Source: an uncultured Porphyromonas sp. (GTDB lineage Bacteria > Bacteroidota > Bacteroidia > Bacteroidales > Porphyromonadaceae). Taken from it: a DNA stretch of 8,604 nucleotides. Made by a program: the position numbers and the translations under genes. Each line of letters begins with the position of its first letter. The first letter of the stretch is position 1. The notes under the pieces were generated by a model that worked only from the letters and a program-made list of their open reading frames with translations, was not told the DNA's origin and did not search any database. The stretch covers positions 1-8,604 of the forward strand of contig CAMIEW010000020.1 of NCBI GenBank assembly GCA_946222055.1, given 5' to 3'. Positions 1 through 6,412 of the stretch are shown piece after piece.

Positions 1-1584
1 GGTAAGCAGTACGGTGTCACCGTGGCAGACCTCTACCGGCTCAATCCATCCGCTCGTCAGGGCATACGTGTCGGTGAGCGTCTGGTGCTGCCGGCCGGCG
101 CCGGCTCGGGTACTTCCTCGGATCAGGAGTTTTATGCGGTCAAGAAAGGGGATACCCTCTACAGTATTGCGAGACGAGCCGGCACGACGGTCAAGGAGCT
201 GATGGCTCTTAATTCCTTCCTCAAGTCTCCCGATGACATTGCGGCAGGTATGATCATCAAGTTACCCGGCTACTCCTCGGGGGTCTCCTCGTCGCCCGAA
301 GCCAAGCGTGTGGAGCCTGCTGCTGCGGACAGCCTCAATGGTATCCGACTGGAGACAGTCTCCGGTGGGGCCACCGTCTACTCTCTCGTCAAGGGTACTG
401 CCTGGAGCGAGGAGGACTTTTATCGGTACAATCCTCAGGTGCTGGAGCGTGGGCTGAGAGCAGGGGAGTCTGTCTTCCTCCCCGATGGCAGCATCCCTAA
501 TAACCTCGCTGCTCGGAGCGTCGTAGCCACTCGTCCCTCCACCGGCTCCGGTACCCTGGATGTGGTGCTGGCTCTCCCCTTCAGGCTCGACAGGGAGAGG
601 CGCTTTGCTGACTACTACGAGGGATTCCTGATGAGCGTGCTTGAGGCGAAGCAGGAGGGGCGAGATATTAATCTCTATGTCTATAGCTGTGACGATGTAG
701 AGCTGCCGTCCACTAAGATGGCGATCAGCAACCTTCCTGATGTCGACCTGATCATTGGTGGTGTCTCGGTTTCCACGATCCGTCAGCTGAGTGAGCTCGC
801 CAGGTACAAGCAAGCCACTTATGTGATCCCCTTCTCCTCTAAGGAGGTGGCTTCGTCGCTCTCTGGGCGTGTCTATCAGATCAATACCCCTGCTGCCCTG
901 CTCTATGATCAGGCAGCGGAGCGCTTTATCCAGACCTATGGTTCGTACCATGTACTCTTTGTCAATCCTATGCCGGGAGAGGAGGAGAGTCCTTTCGTTA
1001 TGGCACTCAAGAATAGGCTGCGCCTCGCCGGCAGCTCCTACTCGGAGTGCGCCTCGTCAGACTTTATGAGCGGCGAGGATGTGTCGCGACAGAGCTTAGG
1101 TCATCTGAGGATGGTGGTCGTACCGTCCTCTTCGTCCCTACAGGCAGCTCGTCAGGTGCTGAGTGCTATCGACAGTGCGCAGGAGGACCTTACGGAGAGC
1201 TCTGTGGTCACTGCCTTTGGCTATCCTGAGTGGCAGACTTATGCCTCCTCGCTTGGGAGACAGATGTATCGCGCAGAGGCTACATTCTTCACCACCTTCT
1301 TTATCTATCCGAGAGACAGTGCCTACCAGCGCTTCTCTGCGGACTATATGAAGTGGTTTGGTCACGGCACGGGTAATACCTTCCCCCGTTACTCGGCTCT
1401 TGGGTACGATACTGGCAGCTATTTCCTGCGGAATGATAAGGGGGCTGACTCCGCTTACAAGGGCGTGCAGTCGTTGCTGGACTTCGGCGGTAGCGCAAGC
1501 GGTACGAAGTCGAGGGGCGTCAAGAGCAACCAGGGGGTCTTCTTCGTCCGGTATAATAAGGATAATAGTGTGTCGCGCTTCTGA
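1..1584 (+). CDS. LysM-repeat protein fused to a type 1 periplasmic-binding (amino-acid ABC substrate-binding-like) domain, 5' partial
   Basis: The reading frame is open from base 1, so the gene starts upstream of the window. The GTG at 22 lies inside a LysM repeat and is not a credible start. The 527 visible residues begin with the tail of one LysM repeat (about 1-33, ending GERLVLPAG). A canonical second repeat follows (about 44-90, VKKGDTLYSIARRAGTTV...IIKLPG), then a divergent third (about 114-163, RYNP...GESVFLPDG). From about residue 186 to the end is a Rossmann-like periplasmic-binding fold: LDVVLALPF, a YYEGFLMSVLEA helix, then VDLIIGGVSV and YVIPFSS strands. LysM binds peptidoglycan glycan strands, so I infer a periplasmic, wall-anchored protein whose second domain may sense or bind a small ligand or have lost binding. 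No cognate permease for this domain is adjacent. Its stop overlaps the next start by 1 nt (TGATG). The architecture is clear; the biological role is unknown. Confidence 0.85.
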   Translation, partial: GKQYGVTVADLYRLNPSARQGIRVGERLVLPAGAGSGTSSDQEFYAVKKGDTLYSIARRAGTTVKELMALNSFLKSPDDIAAGMIIKLPGYSSGVSSSPEAKRVEPAAADSLNGIRLETVSGGATVYSLVKGTAWSEEDFYRYNPQVLERGLRAGESVFLPDGSIPNNLAARSVVATRPSTGSGTLDVVLALPFRLDRERRFADYYEGFLMSVLEAKQEGRDINLYVYSCDDVELPSTKMAISNLPDVDLIIGGVSVSTIRQLSELARYKQATYVIPFSSKEVASSLSGRVYQINTPAALLYDQAAERFIQTYGSYHVLFVNPMPGEEESPFVMALKNRLRLAGSSYSECASSDFMSGEDVSRQSLGHLRMVVVPSSSSLQAARQVLSAIDSAQEDLTESSVVTAFGYPEWQTYASSLGRQMYRAEATFFTTFFIYPRDSAYQRFSADYMKWFGHGTGNTFPRYSALGYDTGSYFLRNDKGADSAYKGVQSLLDFGGSASGTKSRGVKSNQGVFFVRYNKDNSVSRF

Positions 1585-2258
1585 TGAAAAGGCTTGCTCT
1601 CACCTTACTGCTGACCTTCCTGATCCTGTCTCCTCTGAGACTGGGAGCGGAGGAGTGGGGAAAGCTGCTCATCGGACCGACCGGTGGAGTCAGTTTCTCC
1701 TCTGTCACCTTTCGCCCCATCATCAATCAGAAGCCTTACCTCGGCTACAGCGGCGGGGTGGCACTGAGGTATGACGTGGAGAGCTATGCCGGGGTGCTGG
1801 TGGAGCTGAATTACTGGAAGCGCGGCTGGGTCGAGGCACCCGAGGACTACCCACAGTATACCTATAAGCGCCATCTCTCCTACGTACATGTGCCGATTAT
1901 GACACACTTCATGATCGGTGGAGCCCGAAGCCCCTTCAAGATAACCATAGATGCAGGCTCCCACTTCGGGTACAAGCTGGACGAGCGTGAGGATGAGCAG
2001 ATCGAGGAAAACTTTGATCCCTCTACTATGCGTCGTGTCTATCGGGAGCACCACGGACATGAGCTGGATCATAACTTCTGGTGGGGTGTCGGAGGTGGCG
2101 TAGGAGCGGAGTACCACATGCGTCATCTTGTGGTCGGACTGAGAGGAAGCTATCTCTATAATCTGGGGGAGCTCTTTGACAACAGTAGGACTTCGCTCTT
2201 TGGGACCTCCTCCGAGCAGGTGATCGATGTGCGTACCTACGTCCTGTACCGCTTCTAA
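1584..2258 (+). CDS. PorT-family outer-membrane beta-barrel protein
   Basis: This 224-residue protein has a signal peptide: basic MKR, a hydrophobic core of about residues 4-18, and probable cleavage after LGA at 22. The mature chain alternates polar and hydrophobic residues and is rich in Gly and aromatics (GPTGGVSFSS, GYSGGVALRYD, GVLVELNYWKRG, WWGVGGGVGAEYH, LVVGLRGSYLYN). It ends in an aromatic YRF, as barrel proteins recognised by BAM do. Length and pattern fit the Bacteroidota outer-membrane beta-barrel (PorT-like) family of about eight strands. The founding member, PorT, is needed for type IX secretion in Porphyromonas, but most paralogues have no known role and I do not claim this is PorT itself. 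The start codon shares its A with the preceding stop codon and has no Shine-Dalgarno site at useful spacing, so translation probably depends on coupling to the LysM gene. That coupling suggests a joint job linking outer membrane and cell wall, which is inference. Confidence 0.8.
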   Translation: MKRLALTLLLTFLILSPLRLGAEEWGKLLIGPTGGVSFSSVTFRPIINQKPYLGYSGGVALRYDVESYAGVLVELNYWKRGWVEAPEDYPQYTYKRHLSYVHVPIMTHFMIGGARSPFKITIDAGSHFGYKLDEREDEQIEENFDPSTMRRVYREHHGHELDHNFWWGVGGGVGAEYHMRHLVVGLRGSYLYNLGELFDNSRTSLFGTSSEQVIDVRTYVLYRF

Positions 2259-2275
2259 ACTAGATAATCATAGCT

Positions 2276-3100
2276 ATGAGACGACTCTTCTCTCTCTTAG
2301 TCTGCCTCTTCGTCGGATGCTACTCCTTGATGGCGACCACTCCGAGGAGGATTGTTTCTCTCGCTCCCTCCCTCACACGGTCTCTCTACTACCTGGATGC
2401 GGCTGACGAGATCGTTGGATGCACCAGTTACTGTATGGCGGCTGGACGCAAGGGGGTAACGGTGATAGCTAGTGCAGTCAAGACAAGTCCCGAGGCTATC
2501 GTGGCGCTTAAGCCTGACCTGATCATCGCAACCACGCTGACTCGGCAGAGTGACTTGGAGACCCTACGGAAGCTCGGACTCGAGGTGGTTACCTATCGGA
2601 CCGGAACCACTCTGGATGAGATCTGTGACCAATTTGTCGACCTAGGTAAGAGGATCGGTAAGGAATCTGAGGCGACTAGGCTAGCCAAGGCATCTAAGGT
2701 GGTGGCGGAGGACCTCAGACAGCGTATGAGTGCACGGGGGCTCACCGGTCGGACCATACTGATGCAGCTCGGAGATGACCCACTCTATGGTGTGACGGGG
2801 GGAAATTACATGGGTGAGATGATCACCCGGCTCGGATGCATCAATATCTGTGAGGATCTCGGTCAGGGGACACTCAGCAGGGAGTATGTGCTGCGGAGCG
2901 ATCCTGACTTTATCTTTGTCATAGGGATGGGAGAGGATCGGCAGCCGATGATCAGGAGGTGGCAGTCCTTCCCCGACCTCAAGGCGGTTAGGCTCGATCA
3001 TCTCTGTGAGCTGGAGGCGAATGAAGTCTCACAGCCGACGCCGATCACCTATGTCCTTGCTCTGAGGGAGATGGCTCGCAATCTGGGCCTGAAGGAGTGA
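2276..3100 (+). CDS. Periplasmic substrate-binding protein of a BtuF/FecB-type (helical backbone) ABC importer
   Basis: This 274-residue protein carries an N-terminal export signal (about 1-20). Cleavage could follow LMA at 20, or Cys15 in LFVGC could be an imperfect lipobox giving a lipoprotein. The mature chain is a class III binding protein (Peripla_BP_2 fold): RRIVSLAPSLTRSLYYL and IVALKPDLIIA form the first lobe, then a long helical linker of about 113-155, then a second lobe with YGVTGGNYMGEMITRLG and LRSDPDFIFVIG. Two glutamates align by eye with the pair in E. coli BtuF that dock onto permease arginines: Glu73 (SPEAIVALKP) and Glu203 (LSREYVLRSDP). The tryptophan that precedes the first motif in E. 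coli BtuF (STWQGMNLERIVAL) is absent, so cobalamin is plausible but not shown; heme or a ferric siderophore is possible. It begins 17 nt after the barrel gene, with no clear ribosome-binding site, and abuts the permease gene exactly. Confidence 0.88.
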   Translation: MRRLFSLLVCLFVGCYSLMATTPRRIVSLAPSLTRSLYYLDAADEIVGCTSYCMAAGRKGVTVIASAVKTSPEAIVALKPDLIIATTLTRQSDLETLRKLGLEVVTYRTGTTLDEICDQFVDLGKRIGKESEATRLAKASKVVAEDLRQRMSARGLTGRTILMQLGDDPLYGVTGGNYMGEMITRLGCINICEDLGQGTLSREYVLRSDPDFIFVIGMGEDRQPMIRRWQSFPDLKAVRLDHLCELEANEVSQPTPITYVLALREMARNLGLKE

Positions 3101-4111
3101 ATGAAGATGAATAGGTGGACCAAGTGGACCGCTGTGCTCCTCGGGCTTCTCGTCCTGTCTCTCATCACTGCAGTCTTCTCCCTCACCGTGGGGGAGATGC
3201 CCATCCGTCTAGGAGACCTACCTACTATACTAAGAGGAGACTCTATCGAGTACCGCGTGCTCCGCTACATAAGACTCCCGCGTATGATCCTTGCCCTCTC
3301 TGTGGGAGGATCTCTGAGCCTTGCCGGCTGTCTGCTGCAGGGGGTATTCCGTAATCCACTTGTGGAGCCATATACCATGGGCCTATCGGGAGGGGCTTCT
3401 CTCGGTGTCGCGATCTGCATCGTTTTTGGAGTCTCTTCGCTACAGTATATCTGGCTTCCGTTGAGCGGATTTATCGGTTCGCTGGCTGTTATGGGGGTGA
3501 TCTACTCGCTCAGTCTGAGACGCCGGTCGGTAGAGGTGCAGCGGATGCTCTTGATCGGCGTGATGATCAGCTTTGTCACCTCTTCTGCAGTCCTTTTTAT
3601 AGAGGCTATAGCCCATCCGGAGGATCTCCAGAAGATCATCCTCTGGTCGATGGGCTCCCTTACGCAGTCTGACACCGGTATGGTGATCGGTATGGCTCTC
3701 CTCTCTCTGCTGCTTCTGGTGGTCTCCTGCCTCTTTGCCACACCGATGAATGCCATGCGGCTGGGGCTGAGAGGAGCCGGGCACTTAGGGTTGGATACTC
3801 GCAGGACAGTCCGATGGCTCTTTGTCATCTCATCCTTGGCGACTGGGTGCTCGATTGCCGTCGCAGGAGTGATAGGCTTCGTTGGTCTTGTGATCCCGCA
3901 TGTGGTCCGGATTACCATCGGCAATGATTATAGGGGTGTGATCCCTGCCTCCTTCCTCCTCGGCGGACTCTTCCTCCTTCTCTGTGACCTGGTTGCGCGG
4001 ACGATCATTGCTCCGAATGAGCTCCCCATCGGGGTCATCACCGGGATCGTCGGAGGACTCCTCTTCATTGTCCTGCTGACACGCCCTCGCAGTCGCAAGC
4101 CTCTGTTATGA
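3101..4111 (+). CDS. FecCD/BtuC-family ABC importer permease
   Basis: This is a 336-residue polytopic inner-membrane protein of the usual family length (about 320-350), with roughly ten hydrophobic segments. The first spans about 10-30. Family hallmarks are present in order: RLPR (58-61), the following Gly/Leu-rich helix ending LLQGVFRNPLVEP (78-90), GLSGGASLG, the coupling region around LGLRGAGHLGLD, GFVGLVIPH (259-267), and a C-terminal PNELPIGVITGIVGG segment before the last helix. It would form the homodimeric channel that receives the ligand from the binding protein encoded just upstream. The ATG at 3101 abuts the preceding TGA. AAGGAG at 3092-3097 is only 3 nt from that ATG but 9 nt from an in-frame ATG at 3107, so translation may really begin at the second Met (two residues shorter). 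The 3' end overlaps the ATPase gene by 4 nt (ATGA). Confidence 0.93.
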   Translation: MKMNRWTKWTAVLLGLLVLSLITAVFSLTVGEMPIRLGDLPTILRGDSIEYRVLRYIRLPRMILALSVGGSLSLAGCLLQGVFRNPLVEPYTMGLSGGASLGVAICIVFGVSSLQYIWLPLSGFIGSLAVMGVIYSLSLRRRSVEVQRMLLIGVMISFVTSSAVLFIEAIAHPEDLQKIILWSMGSLTQSDTGMVIGMALLSLLLLVVSCLFATPMNAMRLGLRGAGHLGLDTRRTVRWLFVISSLATGCSIAVAGVIGFVGLVIPHVVRITIGNDYRGVIPASFLLGGLFLLLCDLVARTIIAPNELPIGVITGIVGGLLFIVLLTRPRSRKPLL

Positions 4112-4893
4112 GTCTCCTCTCGATCAGTCACCTTTCCTCCGGCTATGCCGGAGGCTTTACGATAAGAGACGTCTGTCTCGAGGTGGAGCCGGGCACTGTG
4201 GTCGGCATTATTGGTCCCAATGGCTCGGGAAAGTCTACTCTTCTCTCGACGGTCATGGGGGATCTCTCTCCGATGAGTGGCTCCATCTCTCTCGGCGAGA
4301 AGAATCTTAAGCAACTAAGCCGGCGGGAGCGTGCCTGTGCCATCTCTGTTGTGTCTCAGATGATCGATCCGATCGCCATTACGCTCAGGGACTATGTGGC
4401 TATGGGACGTCTTCCACATCATCCGCCTCTCTATTACTTCGAGAGCTCGGCGGATCAGGAGGTGGTGGAGCGATCCATTAGCCTCGTAGGCTTAGAGTCC
4501 TTGGCTAATCGGTATATGACGGAGCTGTCGGGTGGAGAGCAACAGATGGGAGCCATAGCCCAAGCGCTCTGTGTAGAGCCACAGCTGCTGCTCCTCGATG
4601 AAGCTACGGCACATCTCGACATTACTCACACTGTGCGCGTGCTTAGTCTCGTCCGCTCCCTTGCGCAGGATAAGATGCGTCCCCTGACGATCATTGCCGT
4701 CCTCCATGATCTCACTATGGCCTCTGAGTACTGTGACTACCTCGTTCTGATGAGGAAAGGACAGGTGTACGCACAGGGAGCTCCCGAGACTGTGATGACA
4801 GAAGAGCATATCGAGGAGGTCTATAGGATGCCGGTAAGCATTACGCCTCATCCAATCTCCGGTCGACCCATGGTGCTTCCACGGATGACGTAG
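4108..4893 (+). CDS. ABC importer ATPase subunit (FecE/BtuD type)
   Basis: This 261-residue nucleotide-binding subunit powers the permease encoded immediately upstream. All core motifs are present: Walker A GPNGSGKST (36-44), Q-loop Gln84 (VVSQM), signature LSGGEQQ (140-146), Walker B LLLLDE (160-165) with catalytic Glu165, D-loop AHLD ending at Asp171, and switch His200 (VLHDL). The stretch after the signature reads MGAIAQAL where most relatives have a basic, RVAIARAL-like sequence; this is a mild divergence with no obvious loss of function. The LRDYVAMGRLPH segment after the Q-loop is typical of the iron/heme/cobalamin importer subgroup, and the C-terminal tail (about 225-261) matches the usual FecE-like end. 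The ATGA overlap with the permease stop indicates coupled translation and equal stoichiometry. Substrate specificity lies in the binding protein and permease, so none is inferred here. Confidence 0.93.
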   Translation: MSLLSISHLSSGYAGGFTIRDVCLEVEPGTVVGIIGPNGSGKSTLLSTVMGDLSPMSGSISLGEKNLKQLSRRERACAISVVSQMIDPIAITLRDYVAMGRLPHHPPLYYFESSADQEVVERSISLVGLESLANRYMTELSGGEQQMGAIAQALCVEPQLLLLDEATAHLDITHTVRVLSLVRSLAQDKMRPLTIIAVLHDLTMASEYCDYLVLMRKGQVYAQGAPETVMTEEHIEEVYRMPVSITPHPISGRPMVLPRMT

Positions 4894-4961
4894 CACACGA
4901 ATCGTGATGGAAAAGTGGGCAAGAATGGGTACATTTGGGCAACTAAACCAATATCAATCAT
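4894..4961 (+). promoter_or_regulatory. purB promoter region: Bacteroidota -7 box TACATTTG at 4930-4937
   Basis: TACATTTG (4930-4937) is an exact match to TAnnTTTG, the -7 element recognised by the Bacteroidota primary sigma factor. Transcription would begin near 4942-4945, leaving a leader of about 18 nt before the purB ATG at 4962. A clear TTTG at the -33 position is not visible. The heptamer TGGGCAA occurs twice, at 4916-4922 and 4936-4942. The second copy begins inside the -7 box and the two are 20 nt apart. A short palindrome CACGA-A-TCGTG (4896-4906) lies near where the -33 element would be. No terminator-like hairpin with a T-run separates purB from the ABC operon. The box match is directly visible; promoter function is inference. 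Confidence 0.5.
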
Positions 4962-6311
4962 ATGACGCTGAATCCACTGACAGCCATCTCTCCTATTGAT
5001 GGTCGCTATCGCAACAAAGTAGAGGAACTGAGTGATTACTTCTCCGAGGCAGCTCTGATCCGATATCGCATTCGCATCGAGGTCGAGTATCTTATCTGTC
5101 TCTCCGATGTCTTTCCTCAGCTGGAGAAGATCCGTAATGATGAGGATCGTTGCCGACTGAGAGCTCTGTACGAGGACTTTTCACTCCAGGATGCTGAGCG
5201 TGTGAAGGAGATCGAGAGGACGACCAACCACGATGTTAAGGCCATCGAGTACTTCATCAAAGAGCGGATAAGTGATGATGAATTTGGCCCTGTGCTCGAG
5301 TTTGTCCACTTTGGTCTCACCTCACAGGATATCAATAATAGCGCCCAACCGCTGGCTCTCAAGGAGGCACTTCACGACCAATGGCGTCCTCGACTGGACA
5401 AGGTGGTGCATGAGATCAATCAGCGTGCTGAGGAGTGGGCAGACATTCCCATGCTGGCACGGACCCACGGTCAGCCGGCCTCACCAACCACGCTTGGCAA
5501 GGAGATGAGGGTCTACGGCTACCGTCTCGAGAGACAGCTGGCACTTCTGGATCTCGTCCCGCAGACGATAAAGTTTGGAGGCGCTACGGGTAATATGAAT
5601 GCCCATCATGTCGCTTTCCCCGAGATCGACTGGCGTAACTTTGCCAATCACTTTGCTCATCACCTGGGCATGGGGCTGGAGGAGTATACGACCCAGATCT
5701 CTAATTACGACAACCTTGCGGCGCTCCTGGATGGTCTCAAGCGGATCTCGACGATCCTGATAGACTTCTGCCGGGACATCTGGATGTATGTCTCGATGGA
5801 GTACTTCAAGCAGAAGATCAAGGAGGGCGAGGTGGGCTCCTCAGCCATGCCTCACAAGGTCAATCCCATCGACTTTGAGAATGCTGAGGGCAACCTCGGC
5901 ATTGCGGTGGCTTACTTGGAGCACCTGGCGCACAAGCTCCCGATCTCCCGTCTGCAGAGGGATCTCACCGACTCTACCGTGATGCGTAACCTCGGAATGC
6001 CGGTGGCTCATATGATGATCGCTTTCTCCTCCATCCTCAAGGGACTGGATAAGCTGATCCTCCACGAGGAGACCATACTTGCCGACCTGGACGATGCACT
6101 ACCGGTCGTAGCGGAGGCTCTGCAGACGATACTTCGCCGTGAGGGCTACCCAAAGCCCTACGAGGCGCTGAAGAAGCTGACTCGCACAAATGAGAAACTT
6201 ACCCGAGAGCATCTGGAGGACTTCATCGATCATCTCGATGTGAGTCCGGAGGTGAAGGAGGAGATGAAGAAGATTACACCGCGAAACTACACCGGTGTGT
6301 ATAGTAAGTGA
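4962..6311 (+). CDS. purB: Adenylosuccinate lyase
   Basis: This 449-residue enzyme of the fumarase/aspartase superfamily catalyses two fumarate-releasing steps of purine synthesis: SAICAR to AICAR, and adenylosuccinate to AMP. It is cytoplasmic and homotetrameric in the family. The N-terminus LTAISPIDGRYRNKV is characteristic of the E. coli-type PurB, and the length is close to that enzyme. Conserved regions seen are TSQDINNSAQ, TRTHGQP-like ARTHGQPASP with His169 (equivalent to the general-acid histidine), and the superfamily signature GSSAMPHKVNP (292-302) with the Ser293/Ser294 pair on the mobile catalytic loop. The next residues, IDFENAEGN, are also typical of PurB. The start ATG is 68 nt after the ABC ATPase stop, behind a good promoter box, so this is probably a separate transcription unit. 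The neighbours have no purine link. No truncation or missing catalytic residue is seen. Confidence 0.97.
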   Translation: MTLNPLTAISPIDGRYRNKVEELSDYFSEAALIRYRIRIEVEYLICLSDVFPQLEKIRNDEDRCRLRALYEDFSLQDAERVKEIERTTNHDVKAIEYFIKERISDDEFGPVLEFVHFGLTSQDINNSAQPLALKEALHDQWRPRLDKVVHEINQRAEEWADIPMLARTHGQPASPTTLGKEMRVYGYRLERQLALLDLVPQTIKFGGATGNMNAHHVAFPEIDWRNFANHFAHHLGMGLEEYTTQISNYDNLAALLDGLKRISTILIDFCRDIWMYVSMEYFKQKIKEGEVGSSAMPHKVNPIDFENAEGNLGIAVAYLEHLAHKLPISRLQRDLTDSTVMRNLGMPVAHMMIAFSSILKGLDKLILHEETILADLDDALPVVAEALQTILRREGYPKPYEALKKLTRTNEKLTREHLEDFIDHLDVSPEVKEEMKKITPRNYTGVYSK

Positions 6312-6322
6312 CCGATTCTTCG

Positions 6323-6330
6323 TACCTTTA
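6323..6330 (+). promoter_or_regulatory. Possible -7 promoter box TACCTTTA for the rluB-asnS unit
   Basis: TACCTTTA differs from the Bacteroidota TAnnTTTG box only at the last base. Transcription would start around 6335-6338, which would place the AT palindrome and both GTGA hairpins inside the transcribed leader. No TTTG is seen at the expected upstream distance. This is a weak match in an AT-rich stretch and may be chance. Confidence 0.25.
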
Positions 6331-6336
6331 CACCGT

Positions 6337-6353
6337 TAAATATTAGATATTTA
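6337..6353. repeat. Perfect AT-rich palindrome between purB and rluB
   Basis: TAAATAT (6337-6343) and ATATTTA (6347-6353) are exact reverse complements around the 3-nt spacer TAG. The symmetry stops on both sides: T6336 faces C6354. It could be an operator for a dimeric regulator of rluB-asnS, or a weak transcript-end structure for purB. It is not followed by a T-run, and an all-A/T stem of 7 bp would be weak as a terminator. Confidence 0.5.
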
Positions 6354-6361
6354 CAGTACAT

Positions 6362-6377
6362 GCAGCCGTGAGGCTGC
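6362..6377 (+). promoter_or_regulatory. Leader hairpin 1 upstream of rluB (GTGA tetraloop)
   Basis: GCAGCC (6362-6367) pairs perfectly with GGCTGC (6372-6377) across the loop GTGA (6368-6371). In RNA this is a 6-bp GC-rich stem capped by a GUGA loop, a member of the stable GNRA class. No T-run follows, so it is not an intrinsic terminator. It lies 35 nt before the rluB ATG and is read here as part of a structured 5' leader. Confidence 0.6.
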
Positions 6378-6383
6378 GTCACC

Positions 6384-6397
6384 CTCCCGTGAGGGAG
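6384..6397 (+). promoter_or_regulatory. Leader hairpin 2 upstream of rluB (GTGA tetraloop)
   Basis: CTCCC (6384-6388) pairs with GGGAG (6393-6397) across GTGA (6389-6392), the same loop as hairpin 1. An alternative register pairs CCCTC (6382-6386) with GAGGG (6391-6395), so two mutually exclusive folds exist. The 3' arm GGGAG is the only Shine-Dalgarno-like purine run near the gene, but its 15-nt distance from the ATG is long for that role. Confidence 0.55.
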
Positions 6398-6412
6398 ATA
6401 GAAAAGTCTAGA

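Noticed and set aside
22..24. GTG at 22 as the start of the LysM protein
   Set aside because: The frame is open to base 1 and the preceding codons (GKQYGVT) complete a LysM repeat, so the gene begins outside the window.
262..951. Long open frame on the minus strand (229 codons) opposite the LysM/binding-domain gene
   Set aside because: The translation shows no domain or signal, and the opposite strand carries a well-recognised protein throughout; it is a by-product of GC-rich codon use.
1605..2126. Minus-strand open frame (173 codons) opposite the outer-membrane barrel gene
   Set aside because: No recognisable motif, no start context, and entirely contained in the antisense of a convincing gene.
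2259..2275. Riboswitch or promoter between the barrel gene and the binding-protein gene
   Set aside because: The gap is only 17 nt, too short for a cobalamin riboswitch, and has no TAnnTTTG box.
3502..3924. Minus-strand open frames opposite the permease gene
   Set aside because: Pro/Arg/Ser/Thr-rich translations typical of antisense membrane-protein codons; no homology recognised.
4896..4906. Palindrome CACGA-A-TCGTG after the ABC ATPase gene as a terminator
   Set aside because: The 1-nt centre leaves at most a 3-4 bp stem in RNA and no T-run follows; as a DNA operator it is too short to argue for alone.
6362..6397. The two GTGA hairpins as intrinsic terminators of purB
   Set aside because: Neither is followed by a T-run; downstream bases are mixed or purine-rich.
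6368..6412. GTG at 6368 as an upstream start for rluB
   Set aside because: The GTG lies in the loop of leader hairpin 1, has no ribosome-binding site, and the added 15 residues are encoded by the hairpin region; the ATG at 6413 is better.
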